From NCBI GenBank assembly GCA_900609035.2, contig UXAT02000014.1, positions 1-57,013 of the forward strand: DNA of 57,013 nt, read 5' to 3'. Position 1 is the first letter of the stretch, and every line of letters starts with the position of its first letter. This DNA is from Candidatus Defluviicoccus seviourii (lineage in GTDB: Bacteria; Pseudomonadota; Alphaproteobacteria; Rhodospirillales; Defluviicoccaceae). Both the position numbers and the translations under genes were made by a program. The notes under the pieces were generated by a model that worked only from the letters and a program-made list of their open reading frames with translations, ran no database searches and had not been told where the DNA came from. This document shows positions 56,904-57,013 of this stretch, in pieces.

Positions 56904-57013
56904 ATGCTGCGCCGCGCAAGCAGTCTCGCCGGCGCCTGTAGTAAGCGCGGGATCTGTCCGGGGTTTGTAGCGCGTGATCTGTCCGGTTTTGGAATCGCTC
57001 CAGGCGAAGGTGT
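56904..57013 (+). pseudogene. Possible gene start interrupted by an IS end
   Basis: An ATG at 56904 preceded by AGGATAGGG begins MLRRASSLAGA, which resembles the start of a signal peptide or small protein. The frame then runs into IS-like repeats from about 56937 and stays open to the window edge. It is either a gene disrupted about 11 codons in or a chance frame. Divergent from trxB. Confidence 0.3.
56937..57013. mobile_element. End of an IS21-like insertion sequence
   Basis: Two near-identical 17-bp direct repeats, GCGCGGGATCTGTCCGG (56945-56961) and GCGCGTGATCTGTCCGG (56970-56986), differ at one base and are 25 bp apart, each preceded by TGTAG. Multiple short terminal repeats behind a TGT tip are typical of IS21-family ends. 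The rest of the element, including any istA/istB, lies beyond the window. Confidence 0.6.

Overview
The window looks like chromosome of a high-GC alphaproteobacterium, most likely Rhodospirillales-like. The signs are GcrA, class I lysyl-tRNA synthetase, a petABC cytochrome bc1 operon, ubiquinone genes (ubiD, ubiA), an LsrB-type regulator beside trxB, MetZ, and a plant/alphaproteobacterial-type GshA. The genus cannot be fixed from the sequence alone. Most of it is ordinary core metabolism. The accessory parts are a glycan operon at the left edge, a virus-derived block, an exopolysaccharide gene pair, a small palindromic element and an IS end at the right edge.

Layout. 1-5149: tight four-gene plus-strand operon for surface-glycan work (alpha/beta hydrolase, DUF115-type protein, GT8-like glycosyltransferase, hexapeptide acetyltransferase). 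5201-7167: HNH protein, Nudix hydrolase and the cell-cycle regulator gcrA, whose upstream region carries a perfect DnaA box and GANTC sites. 7416-18327: one-directional minus-strand block of podovirus-like (T7-like) genes. In transcription order these are two conserved unknowns, portal, Bbp19-like protein, scaffold, capsid, small capsid-linked protein, tail tubular A and B homologues, a membrane protein, a small unknown, large terminase and a SleB-like protein. No integrase, replication genes, polymerase, internal core proteins or tail fibre are visible. A divergent S24 self-cleaving-type repressor sits at its promoter end.

19133-34 kb: lysS, ubiD, an NdvA-like glucan exporter, UDP-xylose synthase and galE (sugar nucleotides), panD-trmL, petABC, rlpA, small unknown and membrane genes, and a thioredoxin-like protein. 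33.7-44.7 kb: tldE and tldD (not adjacent), korAB with a rhodanese, metZ, gshA, rsmE and ubiA. 45-57 kb: a Wzz/GumC-like protein with a BY-kinase-like partner, uvrB, a Na+/Ca2+ exchanger, an aspartate aminotransferase, an EF-G paralogue lacking the catalytic His, lsrB-trxB, and the edge of an IS21-like element.

Best leads: (1) the compact podovirus-like block next to gcrA and an S24 repressor, a candidate domesticated particle or gene-transfer element; (2) the DnaA box/GANTC arrangement at gcrA; (3) a 121-bp palindromic element at 47533-47653 whose ends supply the stop codons of both flanking genes; (4) an ORF-free structured region at 54571-54716 between two minus-strand terminators, a candidate small RNA; (5) structured elements in the scaffold-capsid and petC 3' regions.
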